The translations under genes and the position numbers were made by a program. Positions 27,435-36,240 of a stretch of DNA of 64,000 bases are shown piece after piece. Origin of the DNA: Euryarchaeota archaeon UBA86 (lineage in GTDB: Archaea; Thermoplasmatota; Poseidoniia; Poseidoniales; Thalassarchaeaceae); contig DAQX01000007.1 in the NCBI GenBank assembly GCA_002503055.1, forward strand, positions 1 through 64,000, written 5' to 3'. Below the pieces are notes generated by a model. It worked only from the letters and a program-made list of their open reading frames with translations. It was not told where the DNA came from and ran no database searches. Within the stretch, counting starts at the first letter, position 1. Each line of letters begins with the position of its first letter.

Positions 27435-28049
27435 ATGAGGCTGCATTATTGCAGCGGCGATGAAAAACATAATGCAAGCAATCGACAAATCGATGTATCT
27501 CCAGGACTTAGGCTTGTTCAGAACCTCTGAGAGACTCTTCGCCCCATATCCAAGCGAGAAGAAGAATACGAATGAGGCAGTAGCGGCACCAATTCCGAAG
27601 GCTATTCTCTCATCACCTAGGTATCTGCTTGAAGTGCCCCCTATTAGCAACAAAGTGTCCACATATACATGCGGATTGAGGAATGTGAATGCAGCAGCAG
27701 CCCCAATAGTGGCCTTGAGGCTAGACTCGCCCTCTCCCTCAGTCGACATTCCTTCTGGATTCATCGCTGATCTGATTCTGAGAAATCCATATCCAACGAG
27801 AAACAATGTCGCCCCAATTGCAATCGTCTTCTCTGCTCCTTCAATACTAGAAAGAAAGGCCCCCATTCCCAACACTCCAGCTGTAATCAGGACAGCATCG
27901 AAAATAGAGCAGGCTAGACAGACAGCAAACACATGCGATTTCATCAATCCCTGCCGCATCACGAAGACATTCTGCGGCCCCAATGCTAGAATCAGGCCAA
28001 TACTGAGGGCGAATCCTTCGACTGCCGCAGAGCCGATTGCCATGCTCAT
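27429..28049 (-). CDS. LysE/ArgO-family amino-acid exporter
   Basis: 206 residues with about six hydrophobic segments. The N-terminal signature GLILALGPQNVFVMRQGL and the FLNPHVYVDTLLLIGG motif are diagnostic for LysE/ArgO basic amino-acid exporters. The ATG overlaps the stop of the upstream L40e gene (ATGA). Export of excess lysine or arginine during peptide use is the likely role. Confidence 0.9.
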   Translation of the reverse strand: MSMAIGSAAVEGFALSIGLILALGPQNVFVMRQGLMKSHVFAVCLACSIFDAVLITAGVLGMGAFLSSIEGAEKTIAIGATLFLVGYGFLRIRSAMNPEGMSTEGEGESSLKATIGAAAAFTFLNPHVYVDTLLLIGGTSSRYLGDERIAFGIGAATASFVFFFSLGYGAKSLSEVLNKPKSWRYIDLSIACIMFFIAAAIMQPHL

Positions 28050-28201
28050 GTCTTTCTACGCTCTACTGCCTTCTTTCGGAATCCTGTGTATCCACACTTT
28101 CGGCAAGCACGCGGTTTGCTGCCGCGATGGGTAGCGCTGCACTTCATGCATATCCACTTGTCAAGCAGGCGCCTCTCTGCCTCTGGATGCCTCTGAGCCA
28201 T
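28046..28201 (-). CDS. rpl40e: Large ribosomal subunit protein eL40
   Basis: 51 residues. The start at 28201 gives MAQRHPEAERRLLDKWICMKC, the usual archaeal L40e beginning. The zinc site is intact: CMKC and CRKC (C18, C21, C33, C36), followed by a basic tail. It is a component of the large subunit near the factor-binding site. The gene is divergent from purA, and its stop overlaps the lysE start. Confidence 0.9.
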   Translation of the reverse strand: MAQRHPEAERRLLDKWICMKCSATHRGSKPRACRKCGYTGFRKKAVERRKT

Positions 28202-28316
28202 GCAGACCGGCCGACCTGCCGGCCATTCATAATCGCTTCCCACCCGAAAACCATCAGAAATCAGTCCCGTATTCAGCCAAAGCATTGATTCGCCCTCTGC
28301 ACTGCCCTTCGCTACG

Positions 28317-29663
28317 GTGCCTGCCAGCGTTGTGCTCGGAGCCCAGTGGGGGGATGAAGGTAAGGGCAAGGCCATAGACCAACTCGCCGAGCAGTCTACC
28401 TGGGCTGTTCGCTTCCAAGGAGGCAACAATGCGGGCCATACAATCGTAGTCGGAGATACCACTCTCAAACTACACCAAATTCCTTCTGGGGTTACCTACA
28501 ATCACTGTAACCTAGTTCTAGGAGATGGTATGGTAATCGACCCGTGGGTACTCGAAGAGGAACTCGATAGATGGCACGACCTCACAGGTGAGAGGCCGGA
28601 AGGAGTTAGGCTATTCATCAGCGAGAGGGCATCTGTAATTCTTCCATTCCACAGGCTGTATGATGGAGCAGACAAGGTGGTCGGGACTACTGGCCGAGGA
28701 ATCGGCCCGACTTATCGCGACCGAATTGAGAGAGTCGGCATCAGATTCGCGGACATCTCCGGATTAATTGCTGATGACAAGTCCCTAGCTTCGCAAGCTG
28801 AGAGGATGACCAAGCAACTGTCAACAGTGGGCGTCGGAGAAGCAATCGACGCCTCTTCACTGAAATCAGATCTGCAGTGGATTTTGAATCGCTTCGGTAC
28901 AGCAATCAAGCCAACTGGTGTGATGGTAGATATTGCACTAAGTAATGGAGAAAATGTCCTACTTGAGGGCGCACAAGGAGCAATGCTCGACATAGATCAG
29001 GGCACCTATCCATTCGTGACTTCGTCAGTCACTAGTAGGGCCAATGCTACACATGGTGCTGGCATTCATCCCGGGCATGTCGAAGAATGCTTTGGAATCA
29101 CCAAGGCATACACAACCAGAGTAGGAAACGGACCATTCCCTACTGAACTATCACTCGAAGAAGGACCAGGCCAACACATGGCGCAAATTGGAAACGAGTA
29201 CGGTACAACCACAGGAAGGCCTCGTAGAACAGGCTGGCTGGACATGGTCGCTCTCCGTGAAAGCAATCGAATCAATGGATATACTGGCCTAGTCGTAACT
29301 AAGTTGGATGTCCTAGGGGGTCTCGATGAACTGAAGATTTGCGTTGGCTACGAGATGGATGGTAAGACGATTCATGTAATGCCAACCACCAGCGAAGACC
29401 TTGCTCGCTGCAAACCAATCTACGAGACCCACATCGGATTCCCGTCGCTTTCACTAGACGAATGGATTGAGATGGCAGACGCTTCTAGAGACAATGGCAC
29501 CGGGTTCGATGCATTCCCTGACATTATCAAGCAGTACATCGAGAGAATCGAGACTCTAGCTGGTATCCCTGTAGTAAGCGTAGGCGTCGGCCCAGACCGC
29601 CGAGCATCAGTTGCTAGCAAAGAAGGGCCGTTCGATTTCCCCTCTGCCGAGGCAACCTTCTAA
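28317..29663 (+). CDS. purA: Adenylosuccinate synthetase
   Basis: 448 residues from a GTG start. It carries the P-loop GAQWGDEGKGK, the IMP-binding GGNNAGHT, and TGRGIGPTYRD. It catalyses the GTP-dependent first step from IMP to AMP. The region from L40e is 115 bp and divergent. The window also holds purF (48357). Confidence 0.97.
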   Translation: MPASVVLGAQWGDEGKGKAIDQLAEQSTWAVRFQGGNNAGHTIVVGDTTLKLHQIPSGVTYNHCNLVLGDGMVIDPWVLEEELDRWHDLTGERPEGVRLFISERASVILPFHRLYDGADKVVGTTGRGIGPTYRDRIERVGIRFADISGLIADDKSLASQAERMTKQLSTVGVGEAIDASSLKSDLQWILNRFGTAIKPTGVMVDIALSNGENVLLEGAQGAMLDIDQGTYPFVTSSVTSRANATHGAGIHPGHVEECFGITKAYTTRVGNGPFPTELSLEEGPGQHMAQIGNEYGTTTGRPRRTGWLDMVALRESNRINGYTGLVVTKLDVLGGLDELKICVGYEMDGKTIHVMPTTSEDLARCKPIYETHIGFPSLSLDEWIEMADASRDNGTGFDAFPDIIKQYIERIETLAGIPVVSVGVGPDRRASVASKEGPFDFPSAEATF

Positions 29664-29686
29664 TCGGTCAACTATGGCCCCCTGTC

Positions 29687-29974
29687 ATGGGATTCAAGGC
29701 GAATGCCCGCAAGAGGAGACAGGTCGCTGCTGCTGCCTCTGGTGCTTCCGAGAAGAAGCAGGAAGAGTATGTCGGCGAGAAGAAGTGCGATGTGGCCGAC
29801 TGCGACAATTGGGCAGACAAGAAAATCGGAGGCAGGAGACTAGCCTTTGACAGGGCAGTCGATGTCTGGGGCGAGTCTGGTTTGTCCACAGAGGCAAGGA
29901 GAGTCACAGTCTGTAAGTCGTGTTACAGAGCCTGGAAGAAGGCCAAGAAGGATGAGCCAACCGAGTGGACATAG
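29687..29974 (+). CDS. Small putative zinc-binding protein, unknown function
   Basis: 95 residues, basic N-terminus (MGFKANARKRRQ). Four cysteines form C-x4-C (CDVADC) and C-x2-C (CKSC) pairs about 42 residues apart, a plausible zinc site of the type seen in small conserved archaeal proteins ending in KxCYRxxKKxxK. The high Lys/Arg content suggests nucleic-acid or ribosome contact; this is inference. It starts 23 bp after purA on the same strand. Confidence 0.6.
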   Translation: MGFKANARKRRQVAAAASGASEKKQEEYVGEKKCDVADCDNWADKKIGGRRLAFDRAVDVWGESGLSTEARRVTVCKSCYRAWKKAKKDEPTEWT

Positions 29975-30037
29975 GACGCAGAAATCATCTGATTATACAA
30001 TCGCAACAATGTTAGATGGAATCTCAGAGCGAGTTCC

Positions 30038-31657
30038 ATGTCTCATCCGGCCAACGAGCCCATTCTCGGATATGAACCAGGAAGTCAAGAGAGAGAATCT
30101 CTGCAATCAGAGATTGACCGCCAGATGGCCGAAATCATTGAGATACCCTGTATTATCAACGGAGAAGAGGTATACACAGGAGTAACTGTGCCCCAGTTAA
30201 TTCCGCACAATCATGGCCATGTTCTTGCTAATGTGCACTTGGCAGGAAGGGATGAGATGGAGGCTGCTTGTGCTGCAGCGGTTGCTGCGCAACAGGAGTG
30301 GATTGATCTCGGATTAGAGGGGCGATGTGCCATTTTCGAGCGCTGCGCCGATCTTCTAGCCGGAGACTGGCGCATGAAGGTCAACGCCTCAACCATGCTC
30401 AATCAATCAAAGACAGCATTCCAAGCCGAAATCGACGCGGCGTGTGAACTCATCGACTTCTGGAGATTCAATTGTCATTATGCGAGAGGATTCCACGATG
30501 ACTTCCAACCACTCGTCTCTCCGGAAGGAGTTAAGAATTCAACTGAAATCAGACCTCTGGAAGGGTTCGTACTAGCAATCACTCCATTCAACTTCACGAG
30601 TATCGCCGCCAATCTACCTAGTGCACCAGCCATAGTCGGCTGCACAAGCATTTGGAAAGCCAGTCGTAACTCATATCATTCGAACTATGTCCTGATGCAA
30701 CTTATGATGGAAGCAGGATTGCCTCCAGGAGTCATAAATTTCCTCCCGGGTTCAGGTGCTGATATTACAGAAGTAGCTCTAGCTAATCCCGACTTTGCGG
30801 GACTTCACTTCACTGGTTCAACAGCAACATTCCAGGGACTATGGCAGGAGATTGGATTGGCCCTGCCGAACCTGCGTTCCTACCCACGGATCGTTGGTGA
30901 GACTGGAGGCAAAGACTTCGTTGTAGCACACCCAGAATGTGACCGACAAGGTCTGCTTGTTGCACTACTCAGAGGGGCATTTGAATATCAAGGGCAGAAG
31001 TGCTCGGCTGCTAGCCGTGCCTATATTCCAAGATCAGTATGGACTGCTATCTCTGAAGACCTATGCTCCGAGATTGGCAAGATAAAGATGGGAGATGCTC
31101 GTGACTTTACCAATTTCATGACTGCAGTTATCGACCAGAGATCCTTCGACAAAATAACAGGATATATCGAAAGAGCCGCTAGCAGAGATACCTGCACAAT
31201 CATCTGTGGAGGAGGCTCGGATGACTCGACTGGTTTCTTCATTGAGCCTACCATTATTGTCACCAACAATCCAACATCGGAGACCATGGTAGAGGAGATA
31301 TTCGGCCCAGTGCTAACGGTGTATGTCTATGAGGACGATGAATTCGAGGCAACCCTGAGACTGTGTGACGAGGCATCCCCTTACGCGCTTACGGGTAGTA
31401 TCTTTGCATCCAATGAAGAGGATATACAGACTGCATACGAGGCATTGAGATTCACCGCTGGAAACTTCTACATCAACGACAAGCCTACCGGGGCCGTTGT
31501 CGCCCAGCAGCCATTCGGAGGGGCCAGGGCTTCTGGTACCAATGACAAGGCTGGAGGCCCCCTCAATCTTCTACGATGGATTAGCCCGCGCTCAGTGAAG
31601 AGGACAATCGATGTGCCACAGGATTGGACTTATCCATTCATGGGCGCAGACAAGTAA
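30038..31657 (+). CDS. 1-pyrroline-5-carboxylate dehydrogenase
   Basis: 539 residues, the length of the eukaryote-like P5C dehydrogenase (ALDH4A1) group. It has ITPFNFTSIAANLPSAP, FTGSTATF, the general base in VGETGGKDF, and the nucleophilic Cys in YQGQKCSAASRAY. It oxidises glutamate semialdehyde to glutamate in proline and arginine catabolism. A proline dehydrogenase is not in the window. Confidence 0.92.
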   Translation: MSHPANEPILGYEPGSQERESLQSEIDRQMAEIIEIPCIINGEEVYTGVTVPQLIPHNHGHVLANVHLAGRDEMEAACAAAVAAQQEWIDLGLEGRCAIFERCADLLAGDWRMKVNASTMLNQSKTAFQAEIDAACELIDFWRFNCHYARGFHDDFQPLVSPEGVKNSTEIRPLEGFVLAITPFNFTSIAANLPSAPAIVGCTSIWKASRNSYHSNYVLMQLMMEAGLPPGVINFLPGSGADITEVALANPDFAGLHFTGSTATFQGLWQEIGLALPNLRSYPRIVGETGGKDFVVAHPECDRQGLLVALLRGAFEYQGQKCSAASRAYIPRSVWTAISEDLCSEIGKIKMGDARDFTNFMTAVIDQRSFDKITGYIERAASRDTCTIICGGGSDDSTGFFIEPTIIVTNNPTSETMVEEIFGPVLTVYVYEDDEFEATLRLCDEASPYALTGSIFASNEEDIQTAYEALRFTAGNFYINDKPTGAVVAQQPFGGARASGTNDKAGGPLNLLRWISPRSVKRTIDVPQDWTYPFMGADK

Positions 31658-31689
31658 TCCGAACTTTGATTACCCGCTGATTTGAGCGG

Positions 31690-31768
31690 CCAATGGGGAG
31701 CTTAGTGCTGAGAGGTCACTGAAAGGTGACGACCCTTGACCTGATCTGGATAATGCCAGCGGAGGGAG
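31690..31768 (+). ncRNA. TPP (thiamin pyrophosphate) riboswitch
   Basis: The conserved THI-box parts appear in order: GGGGAGC (31695-31701), GCTGAGAG (31707-31714), a P3 hairpin TCACTGAAAGGTGA, ACCCTTGACCTGATCTGGA, TAATGCCAGC and GGAGGGA. The 3' strand of the closing helix, GGAGGGAG (31761-31768), is also the ribosome-binding site, ending 4 nt before the ATG at 31773. Binding of TPP would therefore hide the ribosome-binding site, which predicts translational control of the symporter. Archaeal TPP riboswitches are known from Thermoplasma relatives. Confidence 0.93.
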
Positions 31769-31772
31769 AGAA

Positions 31773-33218
31773 ATGAACGAAATTATAGCATATGGACTAC
31801 TGTTTGCAACATTAGCAATCTTTGGCTGGATAGGTTACCAAGCCGGAGTAAAGAATGATTTGAATGAGGATGAATACCTCTCTGCTAGAGGTTCACAGGA
31901 CTGGTTGAGAATTGGATTGAGCCTATTTGCATCGGGAATGGGGATTTGGATTCTATTCGGGCCTTCCGAGGTCGGCTACTACGGGGGATTCTGGGATGTT
32001 GTCGGATATGCAGTTTCGGCTGCCACACCATTCCTTCTCCTAGCCTATGTTGGCCCTATGATTCGCGAGAGGCTGCCTTCGGGAGTCACACTTGCCGACT
32101 ATGTCCGTATTCGTCTAGGAAGGCCGATGCAAGTCTATGTCGGACTAATCTCCGTGCTCTACATGTTCACCTTCCTTTTTGCAGAATTCACCGCTATAGG
32201 AAAGGCGATGGACACCCTCTCCGAGATAGAACCCCTCATCGCCATGGGCATGGTAGGAATAGTGACTGCAGCATACATCTCGCAAGGAGGACTCCCTGCA
32301 TCTCTAGCAACTGACCGTGTGCAAGCGTGGACAATCATGTTCCTTGTTGTGGCATTGCTGTTGGCCCTATTTGGAGGAGACATAAACGGCCTCATTGCGG
32401 ATGCCAAGGCATACAATCCCGAAGACTCATGGAGCATCGGCTCAATGTCATACATGGATTCATTCGAATCCGGACTGGCTCTGGTTGTGGCAATTACCGC
32501 AGCAGAGATGTTCTCTCAGGGCAACTGGCAGCGGGCTTGGGCGTCCGAGTCGGACGAGGCCTTGACCAAGGGTGCCTGGCTGGCTGCGGGACTTGTCCTA
32601 CCACTGGTCTTCATCATGGGTGTGCTAGGTACCGTAGTCGCGGGACAGGGTGCCGTGGACGATCCTTCTGCGGCATTCTTCTATCTCATCGAGGATGCAG
32701 GAACCCTCTTCGTTGCCGCATTCATCGTCCTCGCAGTAGCACTGGTGTGCTCAAGCGTCGATACTCTACAGAATGCTATTGTGGCTTCGATATCGGGAGA
32801 TCTCAGCGATAACACGATGAGTCTGCAGAATGCACGTTTCCTGACAATCGGCCTAATCCCAATAGCAATCTATCTGGCCACGGGGCCTACTATTGGAGGT
32901 TTCACCTTCGATGCACTCGGCGTGTTTGAGATATTCCTGTTCGCCGACTTGCTAGCTGCAGCCACGGTCATGCCAGTCCTGCTCACACTGTGGGGCGAGG
33001 TGTCGACCAAAGGTGCACTACTGGGCGCTGTCTGCGGACTGCTATCAGTAGTCGCATACGGCACATTCACGGGAGATTTAGGAACAGGCATAGAGTATGT
33101 CTTCTCGCCTACAAACGAATTCGGCCTAGCGAACCTCAATGTCTTCCTGTCAGCAGTAATCGGCTCTACAATCGTGACTATTGGTGGCTCCAAAGTCCTG
33201 CCCGATGCCTCCGCTTGA
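31773..33218 (+). CDS. Sodium:solute symporter, probable thiamin or thiamin-precursor importer
   Basis: 481 residues with about 13 transmembrane segments. SSS-family signatures include NEDEYLSARGSQDW after helix 1 and AAEMFSQGNWQRAWASES in the core. The family couples uptake to sodium. The TPP riboswitch directly in front makes thiamin, HMP or a related pyrimidine the likely substrate; SSS proteins behind THI boxes have been called ThiV. The neighbouring PAP2-like gene starts 68 bp later. Confidence 0.85.
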   Translation: MNEIIAYGLLFATLAIFGWIGYQAGVKNDLNEDEYLSARGSQDWLRIGLSLFASGMGIWILFGPSEVGYYGGFWDVVGYAVSAATPFLLLAYVGPMIRERLPSGVTLADYVRIRLGRPMQVYVGLISVLYMFTFLFAEFTAIGKAMDTLSEIEPLIAMGMVGIVTAAYISQGGLPASLATDRVQAWTIMFLVVALLLALFGGDINGLIADAKAYNPEDSWSIGSMSYMDSFESGLALVVAITAAEMFSQGNWQRAWASESDEALTKGAWLAAGLVLPLVFIMGVLGTVVAGQGAVDDPSAAFFYLIEDAGTLFVAAFIVLAVALVCSSVDTLQNAIVASISGDLSDNTMSLQNARFLTIGLIPIAIYLATGPTIGGFTFDALGVFEIFLFADLLAAATVMPVLLTLWGEVSTKGALLGAVCGLLSVVAYGTFTGDLGTGIEYVFSPTNEFGLANLNVFLSAVIGSTIVTIGGSKVLPDASA

Positions 33219-33286
33219 TTCATTTGCTTGAGCAACACGCGAAGGCCGTGTTCGGACCACATCCTTCTAGGATTCATGCGCTGGCA

Positions 33287-34042
33287 ATGCCTTGGAAGAT
33301 ATGGAAATCAAGTTGGACCAGACGCCACATGATGGGCGGAAATTGGTTCCCCTTGGAGATGTTTCTAGTAGGCCTAATATGTGTCGCAGTGCCTTACTTT
33401 ACTTCGAATAACATTGCAGAATATTACCTCAGTACAGTTTGGGATCCTGAGATTGCTCTAGACAGGGATATACCTGTAATCAATTGGATGATTATTCCCT
33501 ACGCAGCATTATACTTGTTCTATCCCGCGACTCTGGTACTTTGCCCCAAAGATGATCGAGGCAGGTTAGAACTACTTCTCGCAATGCAAGGCCTAATTCT
33601 GGTGACAATTTTCTGTGTTGTAATCTTCCTAGTTTTACCCGCTGAGATTGACCTACGATGGCAATTGGATGAGCACTGGGTTGACCACCCTCTAAACGGA
33701 ATAGAGACAGCATTGTATGGGTTCATCCACTTCTCAGATAATCCCTGGAATGCATGGCCTAGTCTGCACATTGTTCACTCTTACTTACTGGCTAGGATGA
33801 TTACTCTGTGGGTTATCCGTGAACATGGGGAGAAACCCTTTGCGAAGGCATTCCTAGCAATCCTGTGGGTCGAGTATGTTCTGCTATGCGGCAGCATCTT
33901 GACTACCAAACAGCATTACCTGTGGGATTTAGTAGCCGGACTAATCGTAGCCGTATTTGCATGGAAACTGTTCGAGTATGCTCTCAGCCTTGCTGACCGA
34001 AACACACCAGAAGAGGTCGCCAAGGAAGCCGGTTGGACCTAA
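33287..34042 (+). CDS. PAP2-superfamily membrane phosphatase/phosphotransferase
   Basis: 251 residues from the ATG at 33287 (MPWKIWKSSW), just after the symporter. About six hydrophobic segments are present. NAWPSLHIVHSY and TTKQHYLWDLVAG carry the PSLH and the second catalytic His of the PAP2 superfamily, closest to the inositol-phosphorylceramide-synthase/PAP2_3 subgroup. A role in lipid headgroup or prenyl-phosphate chemistry is inferred. It ends one base from the convergent pit gene. Confidence 0.75.
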   Translation: MPWKIWKSSWTRRHMMGGNWFPLEMFLVGLICVAVPYFTSNNIAEYYLSTVWDPEIALDRDIPVINWMIIPYAALYLFYPATLVLCPKDDRGRLELLLAMQGLILVTIFCVVIFLVLPAEIDLRWQLDEHWVDHPLNGIETALYGFIHFSDNPWNAWPSLHIVHSYLLARMITLWVIREHGEKPFAKAFLAILWVEYVLLCGSILTTKQHYLWDLVAGLIVAVFAWKLFEYALSLADRNTPEEVAKEAGWT

Positions 34043-36163
34043 TCAGTTGTGCACTAGAGTCAGGTAGCCGTTCGCAGCACTCTCGCACGCATTCGCCACA
34101 TCGTCAAGTCTCTGTAGTACTCTGTACATGTGTACTGCTGCTAGAGCATCTTCCTCACCAGAGGTGAAGACGAACCCGGCAGCCCGACTCTCGACCAAGT
34201 CAGCCTCATGCTCGGCTAGATTGACTTGATCAATCAACTCTCCAAGCCTCTGCCGTCCAGCCCTAGTATAGCCAGACAATGTTAGGTCACGAAGCTCCGC
34301 TACTGTGTCCTCATAGACCGCAGCAGTCTTTGCGACAGCCCCTGCCATTTCCTTCAGCAGTTCTCTAGCTTCAGAGTTATCATACAGTGGCCTGAATGAT
34401 AACTGCTCTGCAACATTCTGCGCATAGTCTGCAATCCTGTCTTGGCGAGCCAACATGTGGAAGAATTCATCCGGACTGGTTAGGAAATTCCACTTGCCAG
34501 CACCAACCTTGACCCTGAGGTCATTCTTGATGTTGTCAGCCTTCAACTCGGCTTCGTTGGTTGCCTGAATCGCAGCACTTGCATCCTTGCCATCCGCTGC
34601 TGCATTGACTGCCTCCAACATGTGGTTGACGGTCTCTTCTACGGCCTCGGCGTGAGTGTGGAAGAGCTCGAAGTAGGTTGGTGCACCCTTCTCTGCTTCA
34701 CCACCGGCATCTGCTAGAGCATCATCGACGAACACTTCACTTTCCCTAGTTGCCCACATCACATATCCTACCATTAGGAAGGAAATAGGTATGATTACAA
34801 GGAGGTTGAGTGGATCTGATCCAGATGCCACATAGATTACCACAGAACCGAATCCTGCTGCGGGCAGACTGGCTACCCAGGAAGCAACGATCTTCCCGAA
34901 AACTCTGAAATCGACATTCTTGGCCCCTCCGGCCAATCCAACTCCAACCACTGAACCTACCAAGGTGTGAGTAGTCGATACAGGAACAGCTAGGAATGGC
35001 ATTGAGAATATCAGAATCGTGGTCGCAGCACCGAATTCTGCGGCGAAACCCCGAGTAGGTGTGATGTCAGTAATCTTGTGACCAATGGTGTCCATAACTC
35101 TCCATCCCCATGTCATCACACCGATTGCAATACCGGCACTTCCTAGCAGAACTAGCCAAGTGGGAACATCCGCCTTGGCTGCCAATTCTCCTCCACTCGA
35201 GAGGACTTGGTAGACAGCAGCCATCGGGCCAATTGCATTCGATCGATCATTTGCCCCGTGTGCGAATGCGACATATGCAGCAGTGATAACCTGTAGCCAG
35301 ACGAAGATTCGCTCGACACCATGGAAACCATCCTGCTCTCCCTTGAACTCGTAATTCCTCAGAACATATGCTAGAATGCCCGAAGAAATAATCGCGATTA
35401 CTAGAGCTAGAACGATGCTATTCATTGGAATCCAAGCATTATCTGCCAACGGGTCCCAACTACCGTTCTCCTTGACTGGTAACCAGTCATACTTGTCCTC
35501 AATCCAGCCATTACTCTCTGCTCTAGAGAAGAATCCTTTCAGAGCCTTGAATTGGAGTGCGATTCCGAGAACGAAGAAAGTAGGGATGGCTAGGATAGGT
35601 GCTAGCCATTTTGACCTCTCAATTGGATTTTCAGCCTCGAGAATTGAACCTCGAACAATGTAGAATGTGAAGAAAGCCAGCAGACCTCCCATCAGAGGGC
35701 TTGCGACCCAAGACATGACGACCTTCTGAATAACCTCCCAGTCGATTAGCGAAGTGCTATGTTGCACTTCTAGTACAAGTCCAGCACCTACTATACCTCC
35801 AATGATGCTATGGGTAGTGGAAACTGGAAGTCCTAGCCTGGTAGCAATCGTGAGCCAGACTGCAGCTGCCATCATTGCAGCGATGAATGCATACATCAGA
35901 TCATTAGCGAATTCATTGGTGACTGTATCGAAGTCTACTGAGAGAATGCCCTTACGAACCGTATCGGTAACCGCATCTCCTGCGAAAAACGCTCCAGCGA
36001 ACTCGAATACGGCTGCAACAATCACAGCTTGCTTCAATGTCAATGCACGTGAACCAACCGAAGTTCCCATAGCATTGGCAACATCGTTGGCACCGATGTT
36101 CCAGGCCATATAGGCACAAACTACGAGCGATAAAATCAGGACGAGCGTCATTATGGGTTCCAT
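34043..36163 (-). CDS. Pit-type phosphate transporter fused to a PhoU-like (DUF47) domain
   Basis: 706 residues. Residues 1-460 form a Pit transporter with the two repeat signatures: WNIGANDVANAMGTSVGSRA near the N-terminus and HGANDRSNAIGPMA in the second half, plus PVSTTHS and PVSTTHT. About 500-706 is an all-helical DUF47/PhoU-like domain, usually a separate protein (PitR-type) encoded beside pit. The fusion keeps regulator and transporter in one chain. It is divergent from an AbrB-PhoU gene and shares a promoter region with it. Confidence 0.9.
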   Translation of the reverse strand: MEPIMTLVLILSLVVCAYMAWNIGANDVANAMGTSVGSRALTLKQAVIVAAVFEFAGAFFAGDAVTDTVRKGILSVDFDTVTNEFANDLMYAFIAAMMAAAVWLTIATRLGLPVSTTHSIIGGIVGAGLVLEVQHSTSLIDWEVIQKVVMSWVASPLMGGLLAFFTFYIVRGSILEAENPIERSKWLAPILAIPTFFVLGIALQFKALKGFFSRAESNGWIEDKYDWLPVKENGSWDPLADNAWIPMNSIVLALVIAIISSGILAYVLRNYEFKGEQDGFHGVERIFVWLQVITAAYVAFAHGANDRSNAIGPMAAVYQVLSSGGELAAKADVPTWLVLLGSAGIAIGVMTWGWRVMDTIGHKITDITPTRGFAAEFGAATTILIFSMPFLAVPVSTTHTLVGSVVGVGLAGGAKNVDFRVFGKIVASWVASLPAAGFGSVVIYVASGSDPLNLLVIIPISFLMVGYVMWATRESEVFVDDALADAGGEAEKGAPTYFELFHTHAEAVEETVNHMLEAVNAAADGKDASAAIQATNEAELKADNIKNDLRVKVGAGKWNFLTSPDEFFHMLARQDRIADYAQNVAEQLSFRPLYDNSEARELLKEMAGAVAKTAAVYEDTVAELRDLTLSGYTRAGRQRLGELIDQVNLAEHEADLVESRAAGFVFTSGEEDALAAVHMYRVLQRLDDVANACESAANGYLTLVHN

Positions 36164-36210
36164 TGCGGCGACCGCACCGCTAAGGGTACTTGATAGAGAA
36201 GTTGCGTAAT

Positions 36211-36218
36211 CTATATAG
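36211..36218. promoter_or_regulatory. Symmetric TATA box shared by divergent phosphate genes
   Basis: CTATATAG is its own reverse complement. It lies 23-30 bp before the ATG at 36241, suiting a leaderless transcript of the regulator, and 48 bp before the pit ATG at 36163. One symmetric box could serve both directions, so one bound regulator could control both genes. Confidence 0.45.
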
Positions 36219-36240
36219 TAATAATTAGATTCGCAGTTTT

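Noticed and set aside
32990..33286. N-terminal extension of the PAP2 frame through the symporter gene
   Set aside because: It lies within the symporter coding region; the ATG at 33287 starts the recognisable protein.
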